Shown one piece after another: positions 1 through 6,024 of a stretch of DNA of 7,636 bases. Every line of letters begins with the position of its first letter. Within the stretch, counting starts at the first letter, position 1. Origin of the DNA: Clostridiales bacterium (GTDB lineage: Bacteria; Bacillota; Clostridia; Lachnospirales; Lachnospiraceae); assembly GCA_029267975.1 (NCBI GenBank), contig JAJUHH010000132.1, positions 1-7,636 on the forward strand, written 5' to 3'. The notes below the pieces were generated by a model. It was not told the origin of the DNA. It did not search any database and saw only the letters and a list, made by a program, of their open reading frames with translations. Made by a program: the position numbers and the translations under genes.

Positions 1-144
1 ATCGTCGCCTATTGCAACAATTTATTTTATGAACTAATTTAGAGTATTTACCTACTAATTCACCTGTTTAATTTTGTATAATTATAAAAATATATAAATT
101 TAGAATTTTTTTGGCTTTTACAGCAGATAATAGCTTTAAAACAA

Positions 145-154
145 AGGAAAGGAG
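145..154 (+). promoter_or_regulatory. Ribosome binding site of first coat gene
   Basis: The purine run AGGAAAGGAG stands just before two in-frame ATG codons, at 159 and 165. The distance from its last G is 4 nt to the first and 10 nt to the second. The second spacing is nearer the optimum for Gram-positive ribosomes, so 165 is preferred, but 159 is possible. The site argues against the TTG at 111, which has no such purine run before it. Confidence 0.7.
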
Positions 155-164
155 TATTATGTTT

Positions 165-350
165 ATGTCTCAATTAAATCAAATGGAATTGCAAAACCTG
201 CGTCATTTAATCGGTGCTCATGAGAATGCATATCAGAAAATGCAGGCTTACGCTCAGCAAGCTACCGACCCTCAGGTGAAAGCTTATTTTGAGAAGTCTG
301 CCCAGAACGCGCAGAGTACGAAGCAAAAACTAATGACATTCTTAAACTAG
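165..350 (+). CDS. Small helical protein, probable spore coat (CotF-like) companion
   Basis: This is a 61-residue protein (63 if the ATG at 159 is used). It is hydrophilic and rich in Gln, Ala and Lys, with no signal peptide, membrane segment or cysteine. It reads as two amphipathic helices: one around LRHLIGAHENAYQKMQAYA and a second starting after TDPQVKAY and running to the C-terminal KQKLMTFLN. The LRHLIGxHE start and the KQKLM-(S/T)-FL end resemble small proteins that often precede CotF-type coat genes in Clostridia; this is from memory of the family, not a search. The stop is 33 nt before the next gene, which has its own strong ribosome binding site, so the two are probably co-transcribed. 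A role in the spore coat or late sporulation is inferred from this pairing. No convincing promoter is visible in the AT-rich 1-144 stretch. It could instead be an unrelated small ferritin-like helical protein. Confidence 0.75.
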   Translation: MSQLNQMELQNLRHLIGAHENAYQKMQAYAQQATDPQVKAYFEKSAQNAQSTKQKLMTFLN

Positions 351-383
351 ACAACTTAGTGATTTAAGTTAGGAGGAAAATAA

Positions 384-632
384 ATGTTACAGGATAAGGT
401 TATGGTGAATGATGCACTTGCTTCCGTAAAAAGTGAGCTGACCTTCTATGCAAATGCGATTTCAGAATGCTCCAACCAGAATTTACGGTCAACCATTCAG
501 CAAATTCGTAATAGCTGCGAAAATTCCCAATATGAGCTATATCAATTAGCAAGCTCTAAGGGCTTCTATAAACCTTCGGCCCAGGCCAATGATACAGAAA
601 TTCAACAGGTAAAGGCACAATCCCAACAATAA
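384..632 (+). CDS. CotF-family spore coat protein
   Basis: This 82-residue protein starts at an ATG placed 7 nt after a perfect AGGAGG (371-376). The opening MLQDKVMVNDALASVKSELTF, followed by YANAISEC, a short SNQNLRSTI turn, a second helix ending ENSQYELYQLA and the motif KGFYKP, is the pattern of the Coat F domain (PF07875), which has a ferritin-like helical fold without metal ligands. Members are structural proteins of the spore coat or spore-associated proteins made late in sporulation. The last 20 residues are polar, Gln-rich and probably disordered. There is no signal peptide. Two cysteines (in SEC and NSCEN) could allow cross-linking, which is speculation. It is the second gene of a two-gene unit and ends 10 nt before the terminator hairpin. 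Family assignment is fairly firm; the exact role in the spore is not known from sequence. Confidence 0.85.
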   Translation: MLQDKVMVNDALASVKSELTFYANAISECSNQNLRSTIQQIRNSCENSQYELYQLASSKGFYKPSAQANDTEIQQVKAQSQQ

Positions 633-642
633 ATAAAATACA

Positions 643-682
643 GGCTGCTGTTTCACTGTATAGGTTCAGTGAAGCAGCAGCC
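643..682. terminator. Bidirectional rho-independent terminator
   Basis: An inverted repeat with 16-nt arms (643-658 and 667-682) encloses an 8-nt loop. The only non-Watson-Crick pair is one G·U (C·A on the other strand). The stem starts GGCTGCTG and ends CAGCAGCC. On the + strand it is followed by a pyrimidine stretch beginning CTTTCTTCTG. On the - strand it is followed by TGTATTTTATTTATT. It lies 10 nt after the CotF stop and 20 nt after the lctD stop, so it serves both convergent units. Confidence 0.9.
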
Positions 683-702
683 CTTTCTTCTGTGACTATT
701 TT

Positions 703-2106
703 TTATACCTGACAAACCTTATGAGGATTTAAGATATTCTTCGGATCAAAGGCAGCCTTGATGCCGCGCATGATTTCCACTGTGGCAGGATCCATGGATT
801 CAAAGAGATAGGATTTCTTGGCATAGCCAATACCGTGTTCACCGGATACCTGACCCTTCAATTCTCTTGCTTTACCATAGATCTTATCCATGGCAGCAGT
901 CATCCTGTGCTCCCATTCCTCATCGCTTAGATCATCCTTCAGGATGTAAGCATGGAGGTTACCGTCACCGGCATGGCCGAAGCTCTTAATTCGGATATCT
1001 ACTTCATGATAGAGGTTATGAATGTATTCCACCATTTCATTCACCGAGCTTCTGGGTACAACCACGTCGACCTCATCCATATAGGTGGTAGAGCCCTTGA
1101 TTGCTTCCAGGAATGCTCCTCTTGCCTTCCAGATGGACTCTTCTCTCTCATTTGTATCGGAGATTAGGATGTCGGTCGCTCCCTGCTCCAGACAAATTTT
1201 TGCAGCACCTTCGTATGCCTTCTCAATCTCCTCTGTGGTATTACCGTCAAACTTTAATAAGAGATAGGCATCCGCACTGTTGTCAGGGAACTTCTTGCCA
1301 AGATACTTTTCTGCATCCATAATAACTTCTCTTTGCATAAACTCAATGGCAGTGGGTGCAGATTTGGATTTGATGATCAGGGGTACCGTGCCGATCGCTG
1401 CCTCCAGGCTGGGGAAAGGAACCAGCAGGCTGATTGCCTTCTGAGGCAGGGGAAGGAGCTTTAAGATTGCCTTTGTGATAATTCCCAAAGTTCCCTCGGA
1501 GCCTACCATCAGGTCCTTCATTGCATAACCGGTACTGTTCTTTACTACTTTACCGCCAAACTCTACCACTGTCCCGTTGGGTAATACTACCTCCAGGCCG
1601 CGGACATAGTCTCTGGTTACACCGTATTTTACAGCTCTCATTCCTCCGGCATTGGTGCTGATGTTACCGCCGATGGTAGCAGACTTCTCACCCGGATCCG
1701 GGGGATAGAAGAGGCCTCTCTCCTGTACATAAGCAGACAGCTCCATTAATAGTACACCCGGCTCTACGGTGATGGTCAGATTATCTTCATCCAGCTCCAG
1801 GACATGGTTCATAAGGGTAGTATCAAGCATAATGCCATGCTCCATTGCAACGGAAGCTCCTACCAGACCGGTACCGGATCCTCTGGGGGTTACTGGAATG
1901 TTATTTTCATAAGCATGCTTCATGATGCTTGCTACTTCTTCGGTGGAAGTAACCTTCACCACGATATCGGGATAGCTGACGGTGTCACTCAGCTCGTCAT
2001 GGCTGTATTCCTCATTGATATTCTCACCGTATAAAACACGTTCCGGATCATTGATGATTCCGTTTATAAAATCAAGGTCTCCCTGATCTAATTTTTTATA
2101 GTTCAT
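703..2106 (-). CDS. lctD: FAD-linked lactate dehydrogenase, ETF-dependent (GlcD/LctD family)
   Basis: This is a 467-residue cytoplasmic flavoprotein predicted to oxidise lactate to pyruvate and pass electrons to the ETF encoded just upstream. The N-terminal half is a PCMH-type FAD-binding domain: PRGSGTGL at 74-81, PPDPGEKSATIGGN at 135-148, NAGG at 152-155 and GSEGTLGIIT at 202-211. The C-terminal half is the FAD-oxidase C domain, with the metal-site motifs GHAGDGNLH (His378, His385) and GEHGIG (Glu423, His424), and the usual ending FDPKNILNPHK. Length is normal for the family. The start at 2106 is chosen because GGAGG lies 8 nt before it; the ATG at 2121 has only AAGGA directly abutting it. 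The gene begins 18 nt after the lctC stop. D-lactate is the usual substrate of related enzymes; glycolate or another 2-hydroxy acid is possible, but the adjacent lactate permease and ETF genes favour lactate. Confidence 0.93.
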   Translation of the reverse strand: MNYKKLDQGDLDFINGIINDPERVLYGENINEEYSHDELSDTVSYPDIVVKVTSTEEVASIMKHAYENNIPVTPRGSGTGLVGASVAMEHGIMLDTTLMNHVLELDEDNLTITVEPGVLLMELSAYVQERGLFYPPDPGEKSATIGGNISTNAGGMRAVKYGVTRDYVRGLEVVLPNGTVVEFGGKVVKNSTGYAMKDLMVGSEGTLGIITKAILKLLPLPQKAISLLVPFPSLEAAIGTVPLIIKSKSAPTAIEFMQREVIMDAEKYLGKKFPDNSADAYLLLKFDGNTTEEIEKAYEGAAKICLEQGATDILISDTNEREESIWKARGAFLEAIKGSTTYMDEVDVVVPRSSVNEMVEYIHNLYHEVDIRIKSFGHAGDGNLHAYILKDDLSDEEWEHRMTAAMDKIYGKARELKGQVSGEHGIGYAKKSYLFESMDPATVEIMRGIKAAFDPKNILNPHKVCQV

Positions 2107-2114
2107 CACATTAA

Positions 2115-2119
2115 CCTCC
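2115..2119 (-). promoter_or_regulatory. Ribosome binding site deciding the lctD start
   Basis: GGAGG on the - strand is followed by 8 nt and then the ATG at 2106. The in-frame upstream ATG at 2119-2121 overlaps this site and lacks a properly spaced site of its own, so the first five codons of the longest reading frame are probably not translated. Confidence 0.8.
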
Positions 2120-2124
2120 ATTCC

Positions 2125-3339
2125 TTAAGCGTTGGTGGGAAGATTATCCCACTGACCTTTTCCTGCCTTGATCTGGCTGATCAATTCCGGAATAATTTCA
2201 TATAAATCTCCAACCAGGCCATAATGAGCGGTCTTAAAGATCGGCGCATTCTCATCCTTGTTGATTGCTATGATATGCTCGGAATTGTTCATGCCCGCAG
2301 CAAACTGTACAGAACCGGACACACCTGCCGTAATGATTAGCTTGGGTCTTACGGTTCTGCCGCTTAAGCCTACCTGACACTTTGCTTCCATCCAACCTGC
2401 TTCCATAATGGGTCTGGTGCAGGCAAGAGATCCGCCCAGCAGATCTGCAAGCTCTTTCAGTAAGGCAAGGTCTTCCTCCTTCTTCACACCACGACCTGCT
2501 ACTACAAGCACCTCGGCAGCTTCAATAAACTGCTCCTTCTCCTTGGCGATGATATCCAGAACCTCTATCTTGCTTGCCAGCTTCTCCTGTTCTATTTCAC
2601 ATTCTATAATCTCACCGCTTATATCTGTACTTCTCCTGGGTGCGTCCATAACCTTATAACGTACCGTTGCCATCTGCGGTCTGTGATTGGGTGTTAAGAT
2701 CTGCGCCATGATATTACCACCAAAGGCAGGTCGTATCTGTACAAGATCTGTGTTCTCATTGATATCCAGGATGGTACAGTCCGCAGTCAATCCTGTCTTT
2801 ACCCTTGCTGCAAGTCTGGGTGCCAGCTGCCGTCCTACGGGAGTTGCTCCCATAAGTATTGCAGTAGGCATCTGCTTCTTGACGAAATCCTCTAATACTG
2901 CCGTATAGGGCTCAATCTTAAAGCGGTCCAGTTCTTTATTATCATAGAGAAATACCTTATAAACAGGATAATGCAGCAGCTCCTTACTCTCCTCTTTAAT
3001 TTTGCTGCCCATCATAATTGCATAAACCGGGTGATTGATCTTGGCAGCCAGTTCTTTCGCCTTACCGATCAACTCGTAAGTAACCGGATGAATGGCTCCA
3101 TCGATATGGTCTACATAAACTGCGATACCCTTCCATAAGCTTTTATCGATGGCAGCTGTTTCCTCTTCTACATATTCTACCGCACCCTTGGGTCCTTTTT
3201 TTACACACAGCTTACACATCTTGCAGGCAGCATTGATGGCAAGCTCACCATTTTTATTCTCCATAGCGCCAAAAGGACAGATGCTTATTAACTCATCAAT
3301 ATTTCCTACCAGCTTCTGATTGATTACTAACTTAGCCAC
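2125..3339 (-). CDS. lctC: Electron transfer flavoprotein alpha subunit with N-terminal Fe-S domain
   Basis: This is a 404-residue EtfA-type protein with a ferredoxin-like N-terminus (about 1-58), then the ETF alpha N-domain (about 70-250) and the C-terminal FAD domain (about 275-390). The FAD domain shows GRGVK at 282-286, TRPIMEAGW at 309-317, SGRTVRP at 326-332, ITAGVSGSVQF at 336-346, AINKDENAPIF at 358-368 and YGLVGDL at 373-379. The Fe-S part has Cys21 (CPFGA) and Cys39, Cys42 and Cys45 (CxxCxxC), enough for one [4Fe-4S] cluster. Such domains occur in ETFs of bifurcating lactate and caffeyl-CoA systems, where they are thought to exchange electrons with ferredoxin. Together with LctB it should carry two FADs and move electrons between LctD, NAD(H) and ferredoxin. 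The start is GTG with AGGAGG 9 nt upstream; the ATG between them is followed at once by a stop. The preceding lctB stop overlaps this ribosome binding site. Confidence 0.95.
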   Translation of the reverse strand: MAKLVINQKLVGNIDELISICPFGAMENKNGELAINAACKMCKLCVKKGPKGAVEYVEEETAAIDKSLWKGIAVYVDHIDGAIHPVTYELIGKAKELAAKINHPVYAIMMGSKIKEESKELLHYPVYKVFLYDNKELDRFKIEPYTAVLEDFVKKQMPTAILMGATPVGRQLAPRLAARVKTGLTADCTILDINENTDLVQIRPAFGGNIMAQILTPNHRPQMATVRYKVMDAPRRSTDISGEIIECEIEQEKLASKIEVLDIIAKEKEQFIEAAEVLVVAGRGVKKEEDLALLKELADLLGGSLACTRPIMEAGWMEAKCQVGLSGRTVRPKLIITAGVSGSVQFAAGMNNSEHIIAINKDENAPIFKTAHYGLVGDLYEIIPELISQIKAGKGQWDNLPTNA

Positions 3340-3348
3340 TTTTACATT

Positions 3349-3354
3349 CCTCCT
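3349..3354 (-). promoter_or_regulatory. Ribosome binding site for the GTG start of lctC, overlapping the lctB stop
   Basis: A perfect AGGAGG on the - strand shares two bases with the TAG stop of lctB (3353-3355). It stands 9 nt before the GTG at 3337-3339. The ATG at 3345-3347 lies only 1 nt after it and is followed directly by TAA. The arrangement suggests that ribosomes ending lctB help start lctC, keeping the two subunits in balance. Confidence 0.85.
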
Positions 3355-4141
3355 ATACGAATTTTAGATCCAGCAGGGTCTGATATAAACGTTTGCCCAG
3401 CTCTGTACCTGATCCGGACCATTGCTCTCTGTGTGCATTGCTCTCCGGAGGGAAGATCCTCTGAACCTGGGTGGGAGAACCATTCAGTCCGTAGTGCTTC
3501 TCATCCTTGTCCTCTAGCTGTTCCAGACTGATCACTCTGATCTCACGATCCTTGGTCGCCTGTTTCTTTAAGAAGGAAGGCAGTCTCGGCATAAAGATGT
3601 CCTTGTCAACACACAAGAGGCAGGGGAACTGTACCTTGGCGATCTCGATATCATGGGTCATATCCATCTCAACCGTGATAGCGTCCTGCTTTAGCTCAAT
3701 AATCTTACAAACATTGGACACACTGGGTATTCCCAAACACTCAGACACTTCAGGTCCAACCTGAGCGGTATCGCCGTCTGTTGTCTGCTTTCCGCAGAGA
3801 ATCAGGTCAAAATCACCAAGCAGTTTGATTCCCTGGGAGAGGGTGTAGCTGGTAGCAAGTACATCCGCACCGCCAAATTTACGGTCAGAGATTAAGACTC
3901 CTTCATCTGCTCCCATTGCGAAGGCTTCCCGGATCACACCGGCAGCCTGTCCGGGGCCCATGGTCATCACTGTAATGGAACCGCCCATTTCCTCCCTGAT
4001 CCGTAATGCAGTTTCAATGGCATATAAATCGTAAGGATTCATCTTTGATTCCACACCGTTACGTTTCAATACTCCGGTTACCGGATCGACTTCTACTTTA
4101 TTGCTGTCCGGAACCTGCTTAATGCAAACTAAAATCTTCAT
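3353..4141 (-). CDS. lctB: Electron transfer flavoprotein beta subunit (bifurcating type)
   Basis: This is a 262-residue EtfB, the normal length. It opens MKILVCIKQVPD and contains MNPYDLYAIETALRI at 34-48, VMTMGPGQA at 58-66 and the nucleotide-site stretch ILCGKQTTDGDTAQVGPE at 114-131. DGDTAQVGP is the form found in ETFs of anaerobes, where EtfB holds a second FAD (the bifurcating flavin) rather than AMP. The rest of the ETF beta pattern follows at about 160-195, including FMPRLPSF. It should bind NAD(H) and FAD and pair with LctC. The established reaction of the A. woodii complex is lactate plus 2 NAD+ plus reduced ferredoxin giving pyruvate, 2 NADH and oxidised ferredoxin; applying it here is inference from gene order and motifs. 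The ATG at 4141 has AGGAG 7 nt upstream. The gene is 54 nt after lctP, with no terminator visible in that gap. Confidence 0.95.
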   Translation of the reverse strand: MKILVCIKQVPDSNKVEVDPVTGVLKRNGVESKMNPYDLYAIETALRIREEMGGSITVMTMGPGQAAGVIREAFAMGADEGVLISDRKFGGADVLATSYTLSQGIKLLGDFDLILCGKQTTDGDTAQVGPEVSECLGIPSVSNVCKIIELKQDAITVEMDMTHDIEIAKVQFPCLLCVDKDIFMPRLPSFLKKQATKDREIRVISLEQLEDKDEKHYGLNGSPTQVQRIFPPESNAHREQWSGSGTELGKRLYQTLLDLKFV

Positions 4142-4195
4142 GTCCTAGCTCCTTTACTTATAATTTTAGGTTGTCTATAATCTTATCAGCTCTCA

Positions 4196-5737
4196 TTAGC
4201 CGAGGATTCGTGCTCCCAGGTAGGTTACTATTCCTACAATAATAATAAAGATGACAAAGTACTTGATGGTTCCCTTTAACAGTACGCTCTCCTTCCCCTG
4301 AATACTAACAGCAGCAACGCCTACTGCAATACTCTGGGGAGATATCATCTTGGCGCAGATGGCTCCGGCAGTATTGGATGCAGCGATCCAGGACTGGTTC
4401 AGGGAAAGAGCTGCTGAGGTCTCTGCCTGTAAGCCGCCGAACAGTACGCTGGCTGAGGTACCGCTTCCGGTAACAAAGGTACCAACAGCACCCAGAAGCG
4501 GAGCAAACAGCGGATAGAAGGAGCCGGTTACTGTAACCACCATCAGGGCAATGGAGGATATCATACCGCTGTAACCCATCAGCTTGGCTGTTGCCATGAT
4601 GCACACAATCGTAATTACCGTCTTATACATCTGAAGAAGTGTCTTACCAAATATCCCAAGCATTTGCCTAAAGCTTGCTCCCTGAAGCTTACCTGCCAGG
4701 ATTGCGGCTAAGATAATCCATAAGCCGGGCGTGGTAAGCCAGTAGAAGACATAAGCAGTAGCGCCTTCTCCGCTATAAATATTCACGGAGGTCTTCACCA
4801 GAGCAAGAAGCGTATTTAAGGGTGCGATTAACTTGGAGGTAGCAAGCAGGAACACAAATATCATAATAAATGGGCTCCAGGCAAGCAGTGCCTGCTTTTT
4901 GTCGATCTTCTCTGTTTTTTTCACATCCAGTAAAAATTCTTTGTCTATGTTCTTATTGCCAAGTACTTTGGCAGCGATCACCGTGGCAAACATGGAGCAT
5001 ACGGATCCGATTACTACGGGAAGCTCCGCACCAAGGAACTGTGCTACCAGGTACTCAGGGATCAGAAAGGCCAGGCCGGAGATCAGCGTGATCAGTCCCA
5101 CTCCTTTAAAAGCCTTTCTGGATTTTCCGGTCATGTAAACCAGGAAAAAGGGTGTAAGTATAATCAGGGGTGCCAATATGGTTACTGTATTTAAGGAAAG
5201 ACCAAATACATCAAAGCCAGTGATTTTTGCCAGGGTGGTGGTAGGAATACCAATGGAACCGAAAGCGGTAGGGGTTGCGTTGGCAACCAGGCATACAATT
5301 GCGGCAAATACCGGGTCAATCCCCAATGCCCATAGCATACTTGCCGGTATTGCTACCGCTGTACCAAAGCCTGCCATACCCTCCATGAAACCGCCAAATC
5401 CCCAGGCGATCAAGAGAACCAGTACTCTCTTATCATTGGTAACCCCCGCCAACATTTTCTTGATAATTTCCATATGTCCGGTGGTAACGCATACATTGTA
5501 AGTAAAAATTGCTGCAATAATTACGATAATGATAGGCCACAAGGCCATAGCCGTTCCTTCCAGGGCCGCGGTAACACTATCCACAAACGGCATCTTCCAC
5601 AGGAAAACTGCCAGCACATAAGCAATCACAAATGCAACCATACATGCCTTAAAGCCCGGTATTTTCAGTACAGTCAGTGCTACAATCAGCCAGATGATCG
5701 GCAATAGTGCTAATATAAATGCTGCTGTAATATTCAT
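4196..5737 (-). CDS. lctP: Lactate permease (LctP family)
   Basis: This 513-residue polytopic membrane protein has about 12-14 hydrophobic segments spread from residue 4 to 512. It matches the L-lactate permease family (PF02652; LctP, LldP, GlcA), whose members import lactate, and often glycolate, with protons. Family-like stretches are EGMAGFGTAVAIPASMLWAL at 119-138, NATPTAFGSIGIPTTTLAK at 153-171, GAVGTFVTGSGTSASVLFGG at 416-435 and a loop near 455-470 with NTAGAICAKMISPQS. A charged cytoplasmic-type loop, rich in Lys and Asp, occupies 261-282. The length is slightly below that of the E. coli LldP as I recall it. The ATG at 5737 has AAGGAG 6 nt upstream. It is the first gene of the operon and sits directly behind the operator-bearing leader, so import and oxidation of lactate are controlled together. 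The substrate stereoisomer cannot be read from the sequence. Confidence 0.95.
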   Translation of the reverse strand: MNITAAFILALLPIIWLIVALTVLKIPGFKACMVAFVIAYVLAVFLWKMPFVDSVTAALEGTAMALWPIIIVIIAAIFTYNVCVTTGHMEIIKKMLAGVTNDKRVLVLLIAWGFGGFMEGMAGFGTAVAIPASMLWALGIDPVFAAIVCLVANATPTAFGSIGIPTTTLAKITGFDVFGLSLNTVTILAPLIILTPFFLVYMTGKSRKAFKGVGLITLISGLAFLIPEYLVAQFLGAELPVVIGSVCSMFATVIAAKVLGNKNIDKEFLLDVKKTEKIDKKQALLAWSPFIMIFVFLLATSKLIAPLNTLLALVKTSVNIYSGEGATAYVFYWLTTPGLWIILAAILAGKLQGASFRQMLGIFGKTLLQMYKTVITIVCIMATAKLMGYSGMISSIALMVVTVTGSFYPLFAPLLGAVGTFVTGSGTSASVLFGGLQAETSAALSLNQSWIAASNTAGAICAKMISPQSIAVGVAAVSIQGKESVLLKGTIKYFVIFIIIVGIVTYLGARILG

Positions 5738-5772
5738 AGTTGACTCCTTCTCCGTCTAGAATATACTAAGTT

Positions 5773-5793
5773 AAAATTGGTAGTACCAATTTT
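5773..5793. promoter_or_regulatory. Perfect 21-bp palindromic operator (O1) in the lctP leader
   Basis: The arms AAAATTGGTA and TACCAATTTT are exact inverted repeats around one central G at 5783. The core ATTGGT-AGT-ACCAAT fits the ATTGGTNNNACCAAT form bound by PdhR- and LldR-type regulators of the FadR branch of GntR proteins. It lies about +146 to +166 from the predicted start of transcription and 24 bp before the lctP ribosome binding site. The GntR gene next door is the likely partner. Confidence 0.82.
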
Positions 5794-5917
5794 GCGAGAA
5801 AAAGAAAAGTTGCATAACCAGTTGTTTTAACTATCACCCTTTGGAAATTATCTGCAGTATAATTCTAAGCTGTTCATAGCTAAAACAGAGAGTTGTGCAA
5901 CATCTCCTCTACCATCC

Positions 5918-5936
5918 AAATTGGTAGGACCACTTT
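5918..5936. promoter_or_regulatory. Second, imperfect operator (O2) just downstream of the lctP promoter
   Basis: AAATTGGT, three bases, then ACCACTTT form a dyad with one mismatched pair, centred on 5927. The core has the same ATTGGT-NNN-ACC layout as the perfect copy at 5773-5793. It begins two bases after the predicted transcription start (about 5938), where a bound repressor would block RNA polymerase. A further half site, ACCAT at 5911-5915, makes CTACCA/TGGTAG arms (5909-5914 and 5922-5927) that overlap it. Confidence 0.72.
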
Positions 5937-5944
5937 GTAACTTT

Positions 5945-5973
5945 ATTATATTTTATGACGAATAATCTGTCAA
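5945..5973 (-). promoter_or_regulatory. SigA-type promoter of the lactate operon
   Basis: On the - strand TTGACA (5973-5968) is followed by 17 bp and TATAAT (5950-5945), a full match to the housekeeping consensus in both boxes and spacing. A run of seven A residues (5989-5983) sits just upstream of the -35 box, in the place of an UP element. Transcription should start near 5938, leaving a leader of about 200 nt before lctP. Such a strong promoter makes sense if it is held off by the operators downstream. Confidence 0.88.
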
Positions 5974-5983
5974 CAAACGTCAT
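5955..5983. repeat. Inverted repeat ATGACG/CGTCAT spanning the -35 box
   Basis: ATGACG (5955-5960) and CGTCAT (5978-5983) are exact 6-bp inverted arms separated by 17 bp and centred 23 bp apart, roughly two helical turns. They bracket the -35 hexamer. The dyad differs from the ATTGGT operators, so it could be a site for another regulator. It may also be chance, since the arms are short. Confidence 0.35.
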
Positions 5984-6024
5984 TTTTTTCACAAAGCTTT
6001 TTTATTTCTTCTTCCTTTTTATAA

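Noticed and set aside
77..82. TATAAT as a promoter -10 box for the coat genes
   Set aside because: No -35 match stands at 16-18 bp and the area is simply AT-rich. I also could not fit a clear SigE, SigG or SigK site, so no promoter is claimed.
111..158. N-terminal extension of the first coat gene from a TTG at 111
   Set aside because: There is no Shine-Dalgarno site before it, while a good one lies at 145-154 before two ATG codons. The extension is unlike the rest of the protein.
3342..3347. ATG-TAA start-stop element before lctC
   Set aside because: It is only 1 nt from AGGAGG, too close for initiation. It is more likely incidental to the GTG start.
4142..4195. Possible terminator or promoter between lctP and lctB
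   Set aside because: No stem followed by a T-run and no pair of promoter boxes could be found in these 54 bp.
4305..4604. 99-residue open frame on the - strand in another frame within lctP
   Set aside because: It is fully contained in the permease gene, with Cys- and Arg-rich low-quality sequence and no family resemblance.
4833..5138. 101-residue open frame on the + strand inside lctP
   Set aside because: It is an antisense shadow of the permease. A second overlapping frame in the same place is equally open, showing the openness is not meaningful.
5178..5501. 107-residue open frame on the + strand inside lctP
   Set aside because: It lies antisense to a highly conserved permease region, and its composition is what the reverse of membrane-protein codons gives. 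There is no ribosome binding site or recognisable domain.
5881..5916. Leader peptide reading MVEEMLHNSLF in the lctP leader
   Set aside because: The ATG that starts it has no spaced ribosome binding site, and the internal ATG directly abuts GAGGAG. There is no codon bias suggesting attenuation.
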